Source: Glandiceps talaboti
Lineage: Eukaryota > Hemichordata > Enteropneusta > Spengelidae
Length of the DNA stretch: 64,000 nt
Assembly (NCBI RefSeq): GCF_964340395.1
Contig: NC_135550.1
Span: 1,178,001 to 1,242,000 of the forward strand
Direction of reading: 5' to 3'
Shown in pieces: positions 1 through 11,560 of the stretch; positions within the stretch are counted from its first letter, which is position 1; the number at the start of each line of letters is the position of its first letter. The translations under genes were made by a program, and so were the position numbers. The notes under the pieces were generated by a model that was not told where the DNA came from, did no database searches, and saw nothing but the letters and a program-made list of their open reading frames with translations.

Positions 1-160
1 ATAGCAACAGCCAAGTGATCGCAGACCAAAGATAGCAACATGGTTGGATAGGCAACTGGATAGTCATTCAGCAAATGAACACCTGGACTAGCATATAAAC
101 ATTTTAAAAAACTCAGTGTACAGTTGTGCTAGAACATCATTGGCAGTATTTTTGGCACTC
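1..160 (+). repeat. 3' end of dispersed 115-bp-monomer repeat (copy a)
   Basis: The window opens inside a repeat that recurs at about 6.34, 11.54, 15.58, 22.50 (reverse), 50.85 and 59.66 kb. Shared signatures are 'ggataggcaactggatag', 'cagcaaatgaacacct' and the end 'acagttgtgct', followed by a short T-rich stretch. Only the terminal part is present here; the array itself lies to the left of the window. Confidence 0.75.
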
Positions 161-1290
161 ATGTCGGAATCAGCCTCGGCCATTTCGCTTCAACAGATAC
201 TCCGAAAGTTAAACTGCACTTGCGGTCACTTTCACAGAGTGTCGCCTGATGAGCTTGGCATGCTGTTCATCACCAAAAGATCAGTAATTTTTTGAAAAAA
301 ATTGAAACATTGTCTGCTGTCAGGCACACGTACTACTGAAGTTTGGTATACTCCATTTACGTTTCACGTGACAGCTCAAAAGTAATTGGCTTGAAGTGTA
401 GAGATTTGCTACTTTTTCGATCATGTGACACCCTCATAGCATCAGTTGAAACCGGTTGACAACAAGAACTGTACACCCTCAGTGTTGAGCTGGCAGTGGT
501 ATGAGTGCTGGATCTTCATTCCCTCGGAACCATGAAGCATTTTGAAAGGGTAAGCATAAGTGTTATGTATAAGAGGGTTTTTATTTTTTAAGATAATATT
601 TTCTTTCAACAACACACACGTTGAAAACTTTGGGTGAGTTGCAGAAAATGGCAGGTAAGTGATGTACCTGGGGTGATGTTCAGAAAGGGTTACTTATTAT
701 TGGCCGCTTTTATTCATATTCTTATCATGTTAGCGTATATTAAATACTAAAAAATGCATCTGCTAATTCATTCATACAAAAGTTCAACGTAAAGACCTGT
801 CTTTCCGGCCCCCATTCTCAACATGGGGCACTGCAACTGCGGGAGAGTGCAACGCCATCATATTGTTAGCGTAGGATTTGGAATCGGTTGTGCAAGCCGG
901 CAAATGCATGCAGGTGATGGTCTTTACAGAATTCAAATAGAAATCTCACTGTAACGCTGACTACATTGTTCGCTCAAAATCGATCGTATAACTGCTGTCA
1001 CTGCAACTAAATTATGATGATCGTCGTAAAAGTGTGCCTCTACGAAAGATCATAAGCGTGATATCACTGTTAGCTGCCACCATTGGAAAATTTATGTGCA
1101 CTTTTCAAGAATTTTCTTAACAACCCTCTATAACTGCGGTCAGTGTAGTTTGTTTGGCCTGAAGTAGCAGACAGCACAGCAAACCGGTCCATTCAAGGAG
1201 TGAGCACATGATAAACACAAACACTAATTGCGCAGAATGTTCCCAGTTTTGCTAAGACTGTATGTATTGACTAAAATATCAAATTCATTT
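161..1290. other. No gene recognised
   Basis: AT-rich sequence without a convincing exon, tandem repeat or terminal inverted repeat. A weak coding start cannot be excluded, because exon-like sequence follows at 1295. Confidence 0.5.
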
Positions 1291-1294
1291 ACAG

Positions 1295-1453
1295 ATGCCA
1301 ATGAAAAGGTGGCTATTAGATAAGGACAAAAATGGAAATATTTTTATATTCAACAAGACTGGCGATGGGACTGAACAGAAAAGAGACCACAAAGACAGAC
1401 TTATTGAGCTTAAAGCCACTGGGGATAAAATGGGCAATGATGAAATAGTATTG
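1295..1453 (+). CDS. Candidate exon, protein not recognised
   Basis: A 53-codon open stretch starts right after the acceptor-like 'atttacag' and ends at a strong donor, TTG|GTAAGT, in phase 0. The peptide is lysine/aspartate-rich and hydrophilic (for example KRWLLDKDKNGNIFIFN). I recognise no domain. The good splice signals at both ends and the even composition are the only reasons to list it. It may belong with the exon-like stretches at 1984-2422, 2531-2776 and 3290-3523, whose junctions are also phase 0. It could equally be the remains of an unrecognised mobile element or retrogene. Confidence 0.35.
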
Positions 1454-1983
1454 GTAAGTCAAACAGTATTTGCAAAAGTAGTGTTTCATCAAGCATAGTG
1501 TTATATGATTTATTTGGTGTATTATTTTATTTGCTTGTTCCCAATTTGATTAAAATGTATAAATGGGGTTTTGCCTAAAATGATAAAAAAACAGAGCATT
1601 GTCATTACCTGTTCCCCTCGAAAAAAAGGCAAAATCACCAATATGAATATTTTTTTAAGCTTGAAGATTTTTTTTTACTGAAATATGCTGAATATCAGTT
1701 TCAGTGAATAGCACATTGCTAATCATCAGCATAAACTTGTAATACTCTTATGACATAACTGCTAGTAATGTCTCAATGTGGAAAATTTCTCCTTTGATTT
1801 CACATGGTCTGCACAGTATAATTATTGCAAACTCAACACACCTAAAACTGTTATGCTGTGATGAATACATATAAAAGGAAACATTTGTGACCTTGAAAAT
1901 ATTCACAGCAACAGCACCACTTTGGGTTGTTTTACTAACTTTGGACTATTAATTAATCTGGAAGTGTGTTTGTTTTTTTTCAG

Positions 1984-2422
1984 TTCAAAGATGCTGGTTC
2001 AACAAGTTCATATGCCCTCAAACTGAAAAACTTTATTTTCAGTGAAAACTTGTTTTGTGAAGTTTAAAGAATGTACTACTGCCAAACAATTTGTGCAACT
2101 CTTCAAAAAGATATCCACGTCATCATCCAACAAAAGTCTTCCAGACCAGACTCCTAGTGTCAGCTCTCAAGATGATGAGCATGCAACATCCAGCAGTGGC
2201 AGTAATGAAGATATAGATGGAATTTCAACACCACCATCATCGAAGAAACGCAAACAAAAAACTCTGGAGAAGTTGGTCGTGAACATCCCCTCAACTAATG
2301 GTGACATTGATGACCAAACATTTTTGGATGAGGCCAACAAATATTTCATGGGAACATACATAGTTATGGTTGCACCTCTTGTGCAACCCCAAATTAGTCC
2401 ACCAAATGAGGCCGATCAATGA
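1984..2422 (+). pseudogene. Exon-like stretch with an apparent frame break, unknown protein
   Basis: Sequence after the acceptor-like 'tttttttcag' (ending 1983) reads open in phase 0, matching the donor at 1453, but stops after about 28 codons. A second frame, open from about 2042 to the TGA at 2420-2422, continues with similar composition. It contains a serine-rich, acidic segment and a basic, nuclear-localisation-like SSKKRKQK. The switch of frame lies near a T-run around 2050. This may be a one-base indel in a decaying gene, an assembly error, or a missed splice. No family is recognised. Confidence 0.3.
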
Positions 2423-2530
2423 ACAGTATGTGGAGACACTGATAGAACACATGTAAAAACATCTAGATTCATCGCTTGGGTTTATGGATTCAGAAGTAAA
2501 GACTTTTAAGCCAGACAATCAATTGAGTAG

Positions 2531-2776
2531 AGGTATATCAAGGAAAAATATCCAGCAGCTTTCAAAGCTATTTGCTGTAAACTTGAAACCACTAATGCCA
2601 AAGTTGCTGATGATACTGAAGAGGACTTGACTGGTGATGTTCCTGCTATCCATGGAAAATCATTTTGTATCTACCCAATCTCACAGAAAGAAGAGAATTT
2701 TTCAGGTTGCATCTCCAGTGCATTGAATAAAATTCATGTCGTCTTTGTAGGAATCATCAATGCAGTTCAGTGTAAG
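2531..2776 (+). CDS. Candidate exon, protein not recognised
   Basis: This stretch opens after an in-frame TAG at 2528-2530 and runs to a donor-like AAG|GTAGGT (ending 2776, phase 0). It encodes a mixed-composition peptide with an acidic piece (ADDTEEDLTGDV) followed by a hydrophobic one (IHVVFVGIINAV). It is in the same frame as the stretch ending at 2422, but two in-frame stops lie between them. This fits a decaying coding region or wrongly guessed exon limits. Function unknown. Confidence 0.28.
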
Positions 2777-3289
2777 GTAGGTATTCTGCATTATCAGAAA
2801 AACTTCTCAAATGTCAAGGGAAAAAATAATTCTGAGATTCTGACTTACACACTTCACCTTCATATTTGGTGTGTAGATGCATTGTAGTGTGCGACAATGC
2901 AGATGAACTGTAAAAAGTGTTGAAAATGGTGAAAACCCTTAATATCACTTGTGTCAGCTGGCTTTGTTATTTTGTTCGTAGGTACCTCTCAATTTCGTGC
3001 ATGTAGCCTTTGTTTCTGAAGCTGTTGCATTGAAGTACGGTAGATACTTCAAGTTAGACATTGTGCTGTGTGCACATGTACCAGCAATTGAAATGCAAAG
3101 CTATTCTTCCACTTTGGTTGCGCAGCTGTCCTTCCAGTTTAAGATATATTATGCAGGATGTATACATGTATATTTGACTTTTTACTTGGATCGCTAAACA
3201 ACTGTGTATTAGTAGTTACCCTAGAAAATAGTGTTGTAACATGATATATCTTTTTACAACTACTGTGTTATTACTGTATTTTGTTTCAG

Positions 3290-3523
3290 ATCAGTAATGA
3301 AGAGGTTACTGACTTGGCCCAATCAATAATGGATGCAAACCTTTGCAAAATGGTGACAGATTACAAGATCGTGGTCATAATGCATGTCAAAAACCTTCAT
3401 AAGGTACACCTTGAGAACTCCATACATGAGGAGTGGGCATTTATCCATGTCCTCAAACATGTCCAAGATGACACAACCAGTTTGCAGAATGGCAATGGAA
3501 ATTTTCATCTCAATTCTGGATAA
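3290..3523 (+). CDS. Candidate terminal exon, protein not recognised
   Basis: The stretch starts after a clear acceptor ('ttgtttcag', ending 3289) in phase 0, compatible with the donor at 2776. It encodes 77 residues up to TAA at 3521-3523, beginning ISNEEVTDLAQSIMD. No family is recognised and no AATAAA lies close downstream. The next landmark is the hAT transposon end at 3686. Phase agreement across three putative junctions is suggestive but weak evidence for one gene of unknown function. Confidence 0.3.
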   Translation: MSNEEVTDLAQSIMDANLCKMVTDYKIVVIMHVKNLHKVHLENSIHEEWAFIHVLKHVQDDTTSLQNGNGNFHLNSG

Positions 3524-3809
3524 ATTTTTTAACCCTTTTCACACTCATTTCCTTGGAAGCAGGTCTAACTAGCACAAAACTGCAGTTGAGCCAAACTTGG
3601 GTGGTGAAAGTGTTAAAGTCCTTCTGAAACATACTTCATCCATAACCCTTTCCCCAGTTCAACAATGCAATGTATGCAGCCCATACAGGGCTCAAAATTA
3701 AATTTTAAATGTGGTGGTCCGTGTGGACCACCAAAGATTACATTCTGGTGGTCCAAACTAAAATGTGGTGGCCACTACAAAATGAAACTTTAATTTATTT
3801 TTACCATGT

Positions 3810-4097
3810 TTAATGTTCAATAAAGTTAATCACTGTCAGTCTCAGCCATATTACGGGGTACCGTCCATAAGGGGTTGTATGAGGTCTCCTTGTCCTCCTG
3901 CCTGCATTCCACCATGCATGTACAGCTGGCTGTGGGTTAAATGGATGGAGTGGTTGACCTAGCAACTTTATTCTCATCAATTCAATTAATCTGGTGGTTG
4001 ACAGACTGCTCTGCCAGTCTGTCTTTATTGTACCCATGATACTGAAGCTACGTTCACACTCACTAGTGTGAGTTGGTATCACAAGAATTATCTTCAC
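3810..4097 (-). pseudogene. hAT transposase C-terminal fragment
   Basis: The 95-codon minus-strand stretch includes PTHTSECERSFSIMG and then SLSTTRLIELMRIKL. This is the typical hAT family C-terminal dimerisation signature (ERxFS followed by a hydrophobic helix about 20 residues later). The tail after about residue 50 is rich in Pro, Arg and His and looks like read-through. Upstream coding sequence between 4097 and 4721 is interrupted, so this is a dead copy. Confidence 0.75.
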
Positions 4098-4720
4098 AAG
4101 GGTAAGTATATTTTTGAATTCCTATGGTTACTGTCTCAACGTTGCCAGAAATCAAAGTAGGTTAATAGTGGCTTATTTACAACTGTCTCATGTAAAGCCA
4201 GCTTGAGTTCACGCCATTCTAGTGGGATTGCATCAATATCACAGTTCTGCCTGACAAGCAAGATCTGAAAGCATGTAGCCATTTGCTGCACTTCTTGCTA
4301 ACCATATCGCTGCTTATCATCCATGTCCTCAACAGGCCAGTTTCTTTGGTTTAGCACTTTAGCATTATTTAAGATTTCGTTTTCTTCAAAAGAATGAAAT
4401 CTAGCTTCCAAATGATTCACACAATTGTCAATAAATTCTACTTTATCTCTGTTCACCATGATATCACATTCTGGTCTGAGTAGTGCTCTACCTCCGAGTC
4501 TCTCAGCAGTGTTACACTGTAGCCCTTGAAATGTGATAATATCGCTGTCACCATTATCTTCAACAGTGACAAGACCATTAAATTATGTCTCTTGTGGACC
4601 AGGGTTGCCTCTGAGTTCCCCTAGATTACAAGTGCAGTATGGAAACTACTCTCAACTGTTTCAACTGAGCTGCCATTTTTTGGAAACATTACTGACAGAC
4701 GTGATAGTACTCTGTATATG

Positions 4721-5161
4721 TCAAGTAGTAAGTAAAGAGACTTGATCAATCTGTATGATTTTTAACAGTCTGACAAATCCCTTTGCTTTGTTCTTGGCGT
4801 CGGATGACTGACCATCGATCGATACTTGATCAAGGTGAGTGACCAATGGCGCATAATTCTTGGTAACATTGATGAGTGCACACTCATGGTGACCAATCCA
4901 TCGAGTACCCTGCACATTTGACAGTTTGTAGACATGCTGATTGGCAGCTTCTCCAGCCTGCTGTAGATTGGTCCAATTTAATGGTGAATTCTTGTAAAAC
5001 TTAAAAATGTTCAGCAGGAAAACTTCTACTTCGTTGAAATACTGACATCCTTTCAAAGACTGTTTGATAGTAGACTCCATCCGATGGGCCACACAGTGTA
5101 TCAATGAAGGCACATCTCTGGATAATCTTGCACTGACCCCTTTGTTTTTACCAAAGTTCAC
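4721..5161 (-). pseudogene. hAT transposase central fragment
   Basis: This 146-codon minus-strand stretch contains HCVAHRMEST near residue 22 and NVQGTRWIGHHECAL near residue 82. These match the middle of hAT transposases, where the catalytic core is interrupted by an insertion domain with conserved CxxH and RW motifs. The first catalytic aspartate region should lie just upstream (above 5161 on this strand), and that region is frame-broken. The fragment lies in correct order between the N- and C-terminal pieces. Confidence 0.7.
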
Positions 5162-5480
5162 AGCAGCCCCATCTGCTCCAACACTGACATTTCACTCTTT
5201 CCAATTTTCCATACTGAGTTTGTTGTTGAGGGCTGTATCGACTGACCTTAAAATTCCTTCACTCGTTGCACGGCCAAGTGATTGTAAGGAAAAATATTTC
5301 GTCACAGGTCGCCTATCTTCGATCAGATGGAGGTACAATATTTCCTTGTCAATAATTGCCACATCTGTAGCAGAGACTCTTCAGCTCATCAGGCTGGACT
5401 TCGGAGATATAATGTACAAATGTATATGCCTGTTTATCATTTTTATACGCTGATCCCAGGTCAACGTCATTCAATTCTTG

Positions 5481-5900
5481 TTAGGCACACTGAGAAGGGA
5501 AATCAGAAAACGGCTGTTCAGCGATCACTAAATAGTAGGCAGTGCGAAAAAGTTTTTCAATTTTCTGAATTTGATCACGTTCAGCATTTAAAAATCCCTG
5601 TTCTATCAGTGCATTTAAATTTCTACCTGCTAATTGATTGACCTTGAACATGCCTGTTGCCTTCTTGTGTGGTTCGCTTGTTTCGTGTTTCGTAACTGAT
5701 GACAGACGGAAATTACTGGTCCCTTGGCGAAATGCACTGTCAACTGAGCTGAAATCTCGGCGCCACTGGCAGTACATTGTATTATTTTCACTACAGTAAA
5801 CCAGCCACGGGCAAGTGGCATGACATTTGACGACATTTATTATCATAATATATACATGATATACTTTCAATAGTACTTCATATCCAATGGTGATGTCCAA
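5481..5900 (-). pseudogene. hAT transposase N-terminal (zinc finger) fragment
   Basis: This 139-codon stretch has PWLVYCSENNTMYCQW, then SSVTKHETSEPHKKA. The C-x7-C-x(n)-H-x5-H layout resembles the TTF-type/BED-like zinc finger at the N-terminus of animal hAT transposases (ZNF862/KIAA1586-like group). The first ~25 residues are read-through from the transposon end, and the true start is unclear. A frame break separates it from the central fragment. Confidence 0.65.
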
Positions 5901-6299
5901 TAGTATTGCAAAACGTCATATATGATAAGTAGCTATTGCATATTTATCATTAGTTTCATGGATATCTGTGAAACACAGTCACTCGTTCATGGGATAGGTG
6001 AAAGCATTACAAGTAGATGAGTGACAGCTAGGAATGGCGATACAGAGATTCAGTCGACCTTTGCACCCAAGAGATTAAGAACAAATACGGAAGTGCCATT
6101 CAGTCATTTACTGAACAAGGCCATCACCAAAGTACTCAAAACGAACAAAATTTAAGTGGTGGTCCACATGGACCACCAACTGTTCGATTTTGGTGGTCCA
6201 AACTGAAAAAGTGGTGGCTTTTGGACGCAAGACCACCGTTAATTTCAAGCCCTGCCATAGGCAAATGCAGACAACACCCTGGACACCCTCAGGTTCACA

Positions 6300-6960
6300 T
6301 TTTTACCTCCCATAAGGGGAGGTATTGAAATGATGTAAATGTAAATGTGCCTAGCAACAAGACCACACGAATAGCAACTGCTAAATGATCAGTTGTATTG
6401 CAAAGATAACAACAGATATTAATAGACAGATGAACAAACATTCAAAAAAATGTATGTAGATATACTTAGCAACAAGACCATGCCCATAGCAACAGCTATA
6501 TGATCACATATATTGCAAAGATAACATTAGGGATTCATAGATAAGTTAGCAAACATTCAAAAAATGTATGCAAATATGTCTAGCAACATGACCACGCCCA
6601 TAGGAACAGCCAAATGATCGTGTATATTGCAAAGATCACAGCAGGGTTGGATAGGCAACTGGATAACCATTCAACACCTATACCTAGCGTGGATCAGCAT
6701 GTGGGTAAACATTTTTTAAAAACTGTATAGTTGTGCTACAACTCCATTAGCGCTATTTTTACTTCCATAAGGGAACAGGAGGTATTAAATTGGCACTGTC
6801 TGTCCTTGTGTCTATTTGTCTGTGTCATCATTTTCTGAAAAATGGCTGGCTCAATTATAATGAAATTTGGTACACGTAATGTTAGCTAAGGGTAATGGCT
6901 AGACCTGATTAGTTTTCGAGTGATAGCTAATCATCATCATTAATTAAAGTCGAATTCTTC
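6300..6960 (+). repeat. Dispersed repeat with 115-bp monomers (copy b)
   Basis: Three to four monomers carry 'ctagcaacaagaccac', 'gcccatagcaacagc' and 'attcaaaaaatgtatg', followed by the common 3' end at about 6640-6760. A short motif, 'cccataaggggaggta', borders it at 6310 and a similar one at 6770. Sequence at 6780-6960 ('aaatggctg...atgaaatttggta') belongs to another dispersed family also seen at 43970-44300. Confidence 0.75.
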
Positions 6961-7281
6961 ACCAACTGTCCTTCTTTCCATGTGGCAATCACATTCCTCT
7001 AGTGCTGCCTGTTCGCATAGTCATTGATGTTTAATCTGATCTGTACATTGTCCTTCCACCATACTCTTCCATGTCAGCTTTGGTCACCCTCTCCTGTTCA
7101 TGCTAATTAAGTCAATTTGCATAGCAATGAAATCAACTAATTAAGGGACAATATCAAAATCAAACACATCGTAATTACGTCTCCTCACGAGTAGCTCCTA
7201 GTAGCTCCGATCATAGATCCTCCACCCTATGGAGGGTCTATGCTCTGATGTACTACGGTGAATATTCATAAGTCTCGATGC
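6961..7281. other. No feature recognised
   Basis: Plain AT-rich spacer between two repeats. No splice-bounded open frame and no repeat arms were seen. Confidence 0.4.
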
Positions 7282-7287
7282 ATATTC

Positions 7288-8568
7288 CAGGGTTCTCACG
7301 GTCCTGGAAAACCCTGGAAAACCCTGGAATTTCAAACCCTCCCTGGAAAACCCTGGAAAATGCGCCCTACCCCTGGAAAACCCTGGAAAATGATCATGAT
7401 CAATCGATCGATTAATATTGACGATCGTCATGTTTGCTCGAGCCACCCATTCATATGGTTCTGAATCTCGTAAATGCGAAATGGCGAAAATATTTTCAAA
7501 GTCTTTCACCACGGTGGTGAATCAAAATTCACGCCGATTAAACCCAGACAAGTCAAACGATCGGTACACGAGACACTTTGCCCCACAGACCGTGCCTATG
7601 CGTAGTTGAATGGGGGGCGCCGCAGTGTTTGTTTCGATCTTGCGTATATTGCTACTCCATCTCCCAGTCGTCATTTCAGAGACATGATATTGCATTAACA
7701 GACCCGGCCGGGGGTAAAAGTAGGTCTGCTAACAAGATTATCGTAACATTGTAGCGAGTATCAAAGCATCATCAACCACGATTAGAAATTGTTACAAGTT
7801 CGGCGCACGAGTCGACATACTATTAGCTCAGGCATTGCAATACTAGGGCCTGGGCCTCGGGAAGTGCAGTCGAATTTCCGGGTTGTGGAAGTATGGTTGT
7901 GACTTTTATGTCGTCGATAAATGGGTATTTGTGTTACATGTTCTAAAAGAATAAACTAACTACTGTTTTATGTTGTCGGTACAGTAACATTCGTCAATGG
8001 TCAAGTTGAGTTGAGAAATCACGATGTTCCACAACTCGTGGCATCCGTACATAAACATCGAGACGCAAGCGATGAATGTATTCAGTTATTCATAGCTCGA
8101 AATTTCGTTACGTAAATGACGTTTTTATTCTAAATTTTGAAGAAAAAAATTATTTTAGGTGACTTATAAATCTAGTAACGTCAAAGCATACAATAACGAG
8201 GATAAACTTTAGGTTTTAATTTATTTTTCTGGATATGTCTGAATTAGACTGACGAATGCTGCGACTCAATCTTACACGATCAATGCACCAGCTTAACGAA
8301 ACTGCTACTTAGGGGGTATGACAGAGGTTTTGAAACCAACATCTTGCATAGTGTCGATTGTCTTTAAAATGTTTTGTAACATATTATGGGAGCTGTTGTT
8401 AATTTTTTTTCTCGTCCACATAAGACAATTAGATGTCATTCAAAAAATATACTTTAGTGTCAACACCCCTGGAAAATGGCCAAAATCGATATGAATACCC
8501 CTGGAAAACTGACGAAAAACCCCTGGAAAGTCCTGGAATTTTGTTTTGCTTTAAGTGTACGAACCCTG
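7288..8568. mobile_element. Non-autonomous hAT-like element with CCTGGAAAA repeats
   Basis: A 1.28 kb element with ends CAGGGTTC and GAACCCTG, and a 6 bp direct repeat, atattc, directly outside both (7282-7287 and 8569-8574). Near each end are clusters of 'ccctggaaaa' (seven at 7305-7390, four at 8465-8540). No transposase is visible. Short open frames inside (for example 7418-7609) have no recognisable domain. Part of the interior (about 7440-7530) recurs at 18340-18440. Confidence 0.6.
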
Positions 8569-8589
8569 ATATTCATATAATTTTAATAG

Positions 8590-9600
8590 GTTGTAGACAA
8601 TAAAAAGTAAACACCTATTGTCCGTTATTCATGACCCCAAACTGCGATCATTTATGCGTAGTCTTCATTGTGAAAAAAATCACGAAACAAAAAGATTTTC
8701 TTTCCTGTGCAAATCAGTGGCCATGGCACACTTACCTTTTTAAATTTTATTCATTCGATGCCTTCTCTGGCATTCGTACAGTCAGCTAGTCAACATGTCA
8801 ACCATTTTCGTCTGGCTGGTGAAGGGTGCATTTGTCGTGTTAGATTTGAGTCGCAGGATTCATCAGTCGAATTTGAACATTGTGCACAAAAATAAATTAA
8901 AAACTAAAGCTTATCTCACATATATAGTTTAATTTGACTGATTTAGATGCCACCCAAAAACATTTTCTTTCAAAATTTTGAGGAAGAACGTCATTTATTT
9001 AACAAAATTTCGTGCTACGAATAACTGAGTACGTTCATCACTTGCATCTCTATGTTTATATCTACGCCACGTGTTGCCGAACATTGCGATTTCTCAACTC
9101 AACCCCATCATTTAGGAATGTTACTGTACTGACAAACATAAAAAAATAGTTGTTGTTTTAGAATATATGAAACAAATACTGTTTATCAATGATATAAAAG
9201 TCAAAGCTGCACTTCCGCAACCCAGAAATTCAACTGCATTTCTTGGCCCTATCATGGCCGCCAAGCGTGAGCTTCTAAGTTGAAGTTGTAGTGTTAGTTT
9301 GTTGAACATGCAAAAAAAAAGTCTAACTGCGATTGATGCTTTGAGACTCACTTTAATTGTACGATAATCTTCCTCAAAGATTTATTGTTAACCCGGAACT
9401 GTTACAATATTACGTTCATGCGTCCATCACAAATTTCGAATTGATGCAGTTTCTACATACTGTCATGTACGTTGTAAAAGATTTACTGAATATTAAAACT
9501 TTGATTTCGTGTTTGATGAATATCGCCCATGAACTTGCACTCATAAGAACATGTACAGGTAGTAGTTTCATCAGCACATTACTGCTGGAGGACGTGGTTT
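8590..9600 (-). repeat. Inverted diverged copy of the 7.45-8.28 kb interior
   Basis: Read on the minus strand, this follows the interior of the 7288-8568 element in order. Blocks near 8890, 8960-9080, 9110-9250 and 9470-9530 match those near 8220, 8000-8140, 7850-7990 and 7460-7520. Shared words include 'tttctcaactcaac', 'aatgttactgta' and 'aaaatttcgt'. The two copies point at each other with a short spacer, as in a nested or foldback insertion. Confidence 0.65.
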
Positions 9601-9639
9601 TCTTTGACAATTGAAAATTATGATAAACTTTGTTGGGTA

Positions 9640-10190
9640 ACTATGTTGTATCTTAAATTTGCAAGCTTCAAATTTCATATAATATGGTACATACCCATCA
9701 ACCATAACAATACGCACCTGGCCTATGATGCGGGTTTGTCGATACAACTTTTACCTTTAATGAGTAATGTGAATAATTAACGATATTCAGTAGCAGTATC
9801 ATGCACTCTTAAAATTCCGTATAATTTAGCACATACATTAACCTAAGAAAGTGCACTTGTACAAAAAAGCCTGTTAGCATAATTTTATTTTAGTTTTAAT
9901 TAGTAATTTGCATAATTAGTGATTCCCTTACGAGAGGCTTTCAGTTTAAATCTGGTAATACCTCAAGTAACCTTACAGGGAGATAAAATGCATACTTCAG
10001 TACATACATTAACCATAACAAATCATGTATGTCCTATATGGACATATGCGCTTAGTTATGGTTAATGTATGTACTGAATTATATTGAAATGGAAGTATGT
10101 GTTCTTAAGATATAACATGTATAATAGCTATACATGTAGTTTAGAATTATGTATTCCAACAATATGAATAGGCCCAAAAATCTATGGTTT
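9640..10190. repeat. Dispersed repeat cluster with a 23-bp-arm palindrome
   Basis: Phrases such as 'tacgagaggctttcagttta' and 'acatacattaaccataac' occur several times here and again near 44200 and 45830. A perfect inverted repeat with 23 bp arms lies at 9997-10019 and 10055-10077 with a 35 bp spacer. No coding evidence. Confidence 0.6.
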
Positions 10191-11050
10191 TTGCCCTTAC
10201 GAGAGGCATAGTTTCAGTCTGGTTATTGTTGGTATTATGAATGGTGTGAACATGTATCTTTTATCTCTGGCAACTTGTACACAACACACAAGATTTGAAA
10301 CGACCATTTCAGTGCACTCTAGAATAACCGTGGGAAAATTGCATTGGGGCATATTTTTGTGCTGATACTCACAATGGAATTGTTGGAACAATTTGGGCAA
10401 CTTATGTCCAGTAATTTTCCAAGTACGAAAGGCCTTGTGTATCTACAAGTCATCCCAAAGCAGTCTGTGTATCTCTAACTTGCTGGAAATGAATGATGAC
10501 TGCAACCCTTGGCATAGACAAACATATTCTGCTAGAATCTCAGCAAGTCAATATGTGTGTACTATTAAGTCTGCCCTTGCTGTGACCATACTAATTCACG
10601 CAGAAAGAAACATGGTTATAGTCTTGCATATGGTGGCCAGTCAATGCGTGACTTGTGCAGTGAACAGGAGTTTTATAGGATTCATTGACAAAAATGAGGA
10701 CTGGTATGAAAGTAACCTCTTTTATTCTGATAACAGTATCATTTACCATGTATTATTTTCTTGGTACTGAATAATGATATTTTTCTTTTCTTTTTCATTC
10801 TTGAAAAGCAAAATTTTGGGTATCATGATTGCAAAGTATGGAAGTGTGAACATGATCAATAAAGACAACATGTACCAACATGATGCAATTGATAGTCTGA
10901 TAGCCAAATCATAGATGACTTCATGTCACCTGGGTGCATTGTTTTTTGTTTTTCAAGTGGTAAGTTTTATAGACATGCATCCCTATGTGTACAGTAACCT
11001 ATACATAAAGTACTGGTAATCTGAAAGGGCGAACACAAGTCCCACTTAAC
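10191..11050. other. No gene supported
   Basis: A 125-codon open frame at 10393-10770 has a composition like random AT-rich DNA, no recognisable domain and no good splice context. I do not call it a gene. Confidence 0.4.
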
Positions 11051-11071
11051 ATTTCAACTGATTTGATCATT

Positions 11072-11095
11072 TACCCCCCCACCCCCCACCCCCCC
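11072..11095. repeat. C-rich tract
   Basis: A short run of C's interrupted by A's. Low complexity. Confidence 0.8.
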
Positions 11096-11219
11096 ATTGC
11101 CACCCACCATGTGGCAATTTTGACAAGCTTGACCCTTCTGGGGTACCCTGTATTTGGTGGGTGTATTACCTTGGGTGTCTAGTTGGAAAATTGTTCAAAT
11201 CAAAATGATTTTACTACTG

Positions 11220-11560
11220 GTGTGTAATTTGGGTAAAAAAATATCATTTTTGGTTAAAAAACTTAAACTCAAAAGCTACTGGGCAGATCGGTCTGGAATT
11301 TGATGGGAAGAATCTTAAGATGATCCCATCAGTGATATGCAAATTAGTGCTACAAATGTGTCTTTTTGGTCAAAAATCTTTAATTCTCAAACTACTGAGC
11401 AGATTGGGCTGCAATTTAACGGGGATGCATCTGTAGTTGTTTAGATGGAGAAATATTAAGCCTATTATGATCTCATCAGTGATGTGCAAATTAGGTGTGA
11501 ATTTTGGTCAAAAACTTGTATCTCAAAAAGTACTTGGTCAATGAGACTGAAACTTGGTAA
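11220..11560 (+). repeat. Three diverged tandem units, 118-141 bp
   Basis: The phrase 'tttttggt(t/c)aaaaa...ctcaaa..ctactg.gcagat.gg' starts at about 11245, 11363 and 11504. The third unit runs straight into the 115-bp-monomer array, so both may be parts of one larger composite repeat. Confidence 0.65.

Larger units (their letters stand above)
3686..6254 (-). mobile_element. hAT-type DNA transposon, degenerate
   Basis: A 2.57 kb element with hAT-like ends: it starts with CAGGGCT and ends with AGCCCTG, and the pentamer ccata touches both outer edges (3681-3685 and 6255-6259). hAT elements normally make 8 bp duplications, so this is either partly eroded or coincidental. Each end has a nearby subterminal palindrome built on 'gtggtcc...ggaccac' (about 3711-3735 and 6151-6175). 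The minus strand carries broken transposase pieces in correct order: zinc finger, core, C-terminal dimerisation region. Confidence 0.8.

Noticed and set aside
3681-6259. 8-bp target duplication for the hAT element
   Set aside because: Only 5 bases (ccata) match directly at the edges, so a full duplication is not claimed.
10393-10770. 125-codon open frame
   Set aside because: Cys/Ile-rich random-looking composition, no domain, no splice context.
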